A stretch of DNA of 42,244 nt from a bacterium (GTDB lineage: Bacteria; Omnitrophota; Gorgyraeia; Zapsychrales; Zapsychraceae). Below, in pieces: positions 41,117-42,244 of this stretch (positions within the stretch are counted from its first letter, which is position 1; each line of letters starts with the position of its first letter). Under the pieces are notes generated by a model, which saw nothing but the letters and a program-made list of their open reading frames with translations, was not told the origin of the DNA and made no database searches. The translations under genes were made by a program, and so were the position numbers. The stretch lies in the NCBI GenBank assembly GCA_030429765.1, contig JAUIER010000025.1, forward strand, positions 1 through 42,244, given 5' to 3'.

Positions 41117-41176
41117 ATTTGGCTGTAGTTTGTATTATGTCTCAAGTTATTGTGAAACATAACTTTAGCGAGTTCT

Positions 41177-41206
41177 GGGTAAATTCAAGTAGCTAGTGCA
41201 ACACTT
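41177..41206 (+). repeat. Left inverted repeat of IS30 element
   Basis: It begins GGGTAAATTC and contains CTAGTGCAACA, matching the inverted right end at 42215-42244. Confidence 0.75.
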
Positions 41207-41241
41207 CAATCTGATAGAATATTAGATCAAAGGAGTTGCCA

Positions 41242-42228
41242 ATGGCCAAGTATCAAAGATTATCAGTCGAAGAGCGAGAAGAAATCAGCCGATTTTTAGC
41301 TCAAAATTTAAGCATCCGGAACATATCAGTCCGACTATCTCGCTCGCCAGCTACCATTAGCCGTGAGATAAGAAGATCTTGTACACATCGTAAATTTTAC
41401 CGGGCCATACCTGCTGAAAAATACGCTTTTCAAAATAGACACAAAACATCTTTAAACCGAAAACTTGATACTAACATGAAACTACGCGAATTTGTTTTTG
41501 ATCATCTCATTAAGAAGCAATGGTCTCCTCAACAGGTTGCCAATCGCCTTAAAATTCTGTATCCTAAGGATATGTCCATGCAAATTTCCCATGAATCCAT
41601 TTACAGCTATATTTACGTTTACCCCAGAACGTTACTTAAAAAAGAGATCATTGCCAATCTTAAACTGCATCATAACAATCGGAAACCTCGGAAAGCCCGT
41701 CAGAAAAGCGGCCCTATTCAAGATTATTTAAGCATTGAAGAGCGTCCTGCCGAAGTGGCTGATCGTATAATTCCGGGCCACTGGGAGGGTGATCTTGTTA
41801 TGGGATCAAATAATAAATCCTGTATCGGTTCGCTAGTTGAACGAACCACCCGCTTTACTCTTCTGGTCAAACTTAAAAGTCGTGACGCTACTGTTGTTCG
41901 TAAAGCTTTTGCCAGAGAGTTTAAGAAAATACCCAAAGAACTAAAAAAATCATTAACCTATGATCAAGGCTCCGAAATGGCTGAACATAAAATATTCTCT
42001 AAAGAATCCGATATTACTGTTTATTTCGCGCATCCCTATTCACCTTGGGAACGAGGTACTAATGAAAATACCAATTCTATTATTCGCAGATTCTTTCCAA
42101 GCCATACCGACTTCTCTAACGTCTCTGAAGCTAAACTGAAACATATTCAAAATCTAATTAATGATAGACCTCGGAAAATTCATGGTTACTACACCCCTGC
42201 TGAAGTTTTTAATAAAATGTTGCACTAG
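41242..42228 (+). CDS. IS30-family transposase
   Basis: The start is ATG 41242, which has AAAGGAG 6 bases upstream; an in-frame TTG lies 6 bases earlier. The product is 328 residues. The N-terminal helix-turn-helix is I-S-V-R-L-S-R-S-P-A-T-I-S-R-E-I-R-R. The DDE residues are in G-H-W-E-G-D-L-V, T-Y-D-Q-G-S-E-M and W-E-R-G-T-N-E-N-T-N. The gene is intact, so the element may be active. The TAG stop lies inside the right terminal repeat. AT-rich codon use sets it apart from most neighbours, and it is the only supported plus-strand gene in the window. Confidence 0.95.
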   Translation: MAKYQRLSVEEREEISRFLAQNLSIRNISVRLSRSPATISREIRRSCTHRKFYRAIPAEKYAFQNRHKTSLNRKLDTNMKLREFVFDHLIKKQWSPQQVANRLKILYPKDMSMQISHESIYSYIYVYPRTLLKKEIIANLKLHHNNRKPRKARQKSGPIQDYLSIEERPAEVADRIIPGHWEGDLVMGSNNKSCIGSLVERTTRFTLLVKLKSRDATVVRKAFAREFKKIPKELKKSLTYDQGSEMAEHKIFSKESDITVYFAHPYSPWERGTNENTNSIIRRFFPSHTDFSNVSEAKLKHIQNLINDRPRKIHGYYTPAEVFNKMLH

Positions 42229-42244
42229 AAACTAGAATCCACCC
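42215..42244 (-). repeat. Right inverted repeat of IS30 element
   Basis: This is the inverted counterpart of 41177-41206, reaching the last base of the window. The window ends with AATCCACCC. Confidence 0.7.

Larger units (their letters stand above)
41177..42244 (+). mobile_element. IS30-family insertion sequence
   Basis: Imperfect inverted repeats of about 30 bp lie at 41177-41206 and at the window end (42215-42244). They share GGGT at the tip and CTAGTGCAACA inside, with about 24 of 30 positions matching. A single complete DDE transposase fills the interior. The total length of 1,068 bp is normal for IS30. The right flank is outside the window, so the target duplication cannot be checked. 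Confidence 0.85.

Overview
This is a bacterial chromosomal window. About 41 kb carries genes almost exclusively on the minus strand, read from high to low coordinates; the only supported plus-strand gene is an IS30 transposase at the right edge. Many lipobox lipoproteins and Sec signal peptides, a DoxX-like membrane protein, AGGAG-type ribosome binding sites and TATAAT -10 boxes fit a Gram-negative (diderm) bacterium. The gene mix (DUF3568 lipoprotein, GH65 phosphorylase, B12-type radical SAM protein, arsenosugar-type glycosyltransferases, REP-type transposase) resembles uncultured lineages such as Omnitrophota or delta-proteobacteria-like groups, but no marker here fixes the phylum. No rRNA, tRNA or CRISPR array was seen.

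Layout. (1) 1-3100 is an AT-richer accessory block: an Imm26-like immunity gene cut by the window edge, several small lipoprotein and hypothetical genes including a 40-residue zinc-ribbon ORF, and a MORN-repeat (YwqK-like) protein. (2) 3181-6744 holds a DoxX-like membrane protein, three small envelope or hypothetical genes and a membrane-anchored SGNH hydrolase. (3) 6745-7582 is a REP-associated tyrosine transposase (RAYT) element with 30-bp inverted ends. (4) 7581-14898 holds a cupin, a class 3 lipase, a GT4 glycosyltransferase, and a group matching arsenosugar biosynthesis: two TIGR04282/TIGR04283-type glycosyltransferases, an ArsM-type methyltransferase, a GT-C membrane glycosyltransferase and a GT2 dolichyl/undecaprenyl-phosphate-type glycosyltransferase. 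(5) 14987-19299 is a tetrapyrrole operon: DUF4177-like protein, a single-chain HemC-CobA-HemD fusion, hemL and a DUF3568 lipoprotein. (6) 19304-19454 is a transposase-less relative of the RAYT element, next to miaB. (7) 20903-23633 is an AT-rich island with an AlbA_2/ATPase protein and a ParA-type ATPase, bounded by two direct copies of a palindromic repeat. (8) 23814-24499 is an AbrB/Doc toxin-antitoxin pair with a clear promoter and operator. (9) 24543-34796 holds a GT2 glycosyltransferase, a 38-residue membrane peptide, a 1084-residue HEAT-repeat lipoprotein, GH65 phosphorylase plus beta-phosphoglucomutase, a B12-type radical SAM protein and a polytopic membrane protein. (10) 34933-41065 holds hypothetical and secreted proteins, a CsgG/LpoB-like lipoprotein, an FMN/3Fe-4S glutamate-synthase-like enzyme and two Cys-rich secreted proteins. 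(11) 41177-42244 is an essentially complete IS30-family element.

The observations most worth following are: the HemC-CobA-HemD fusion, whose HemC part lacks the cofactor-binding third domain; the AlbA_2 + ParA module between direct repeats as a candidate defence or maintenance system; the RAYT element apparently inserted exactly in an ATGA stop/start overlap; related elements whose A-rich tips form the stop codons of neighbouring genes; the arsenosugar-type gene group; and probable leaderless promoters.
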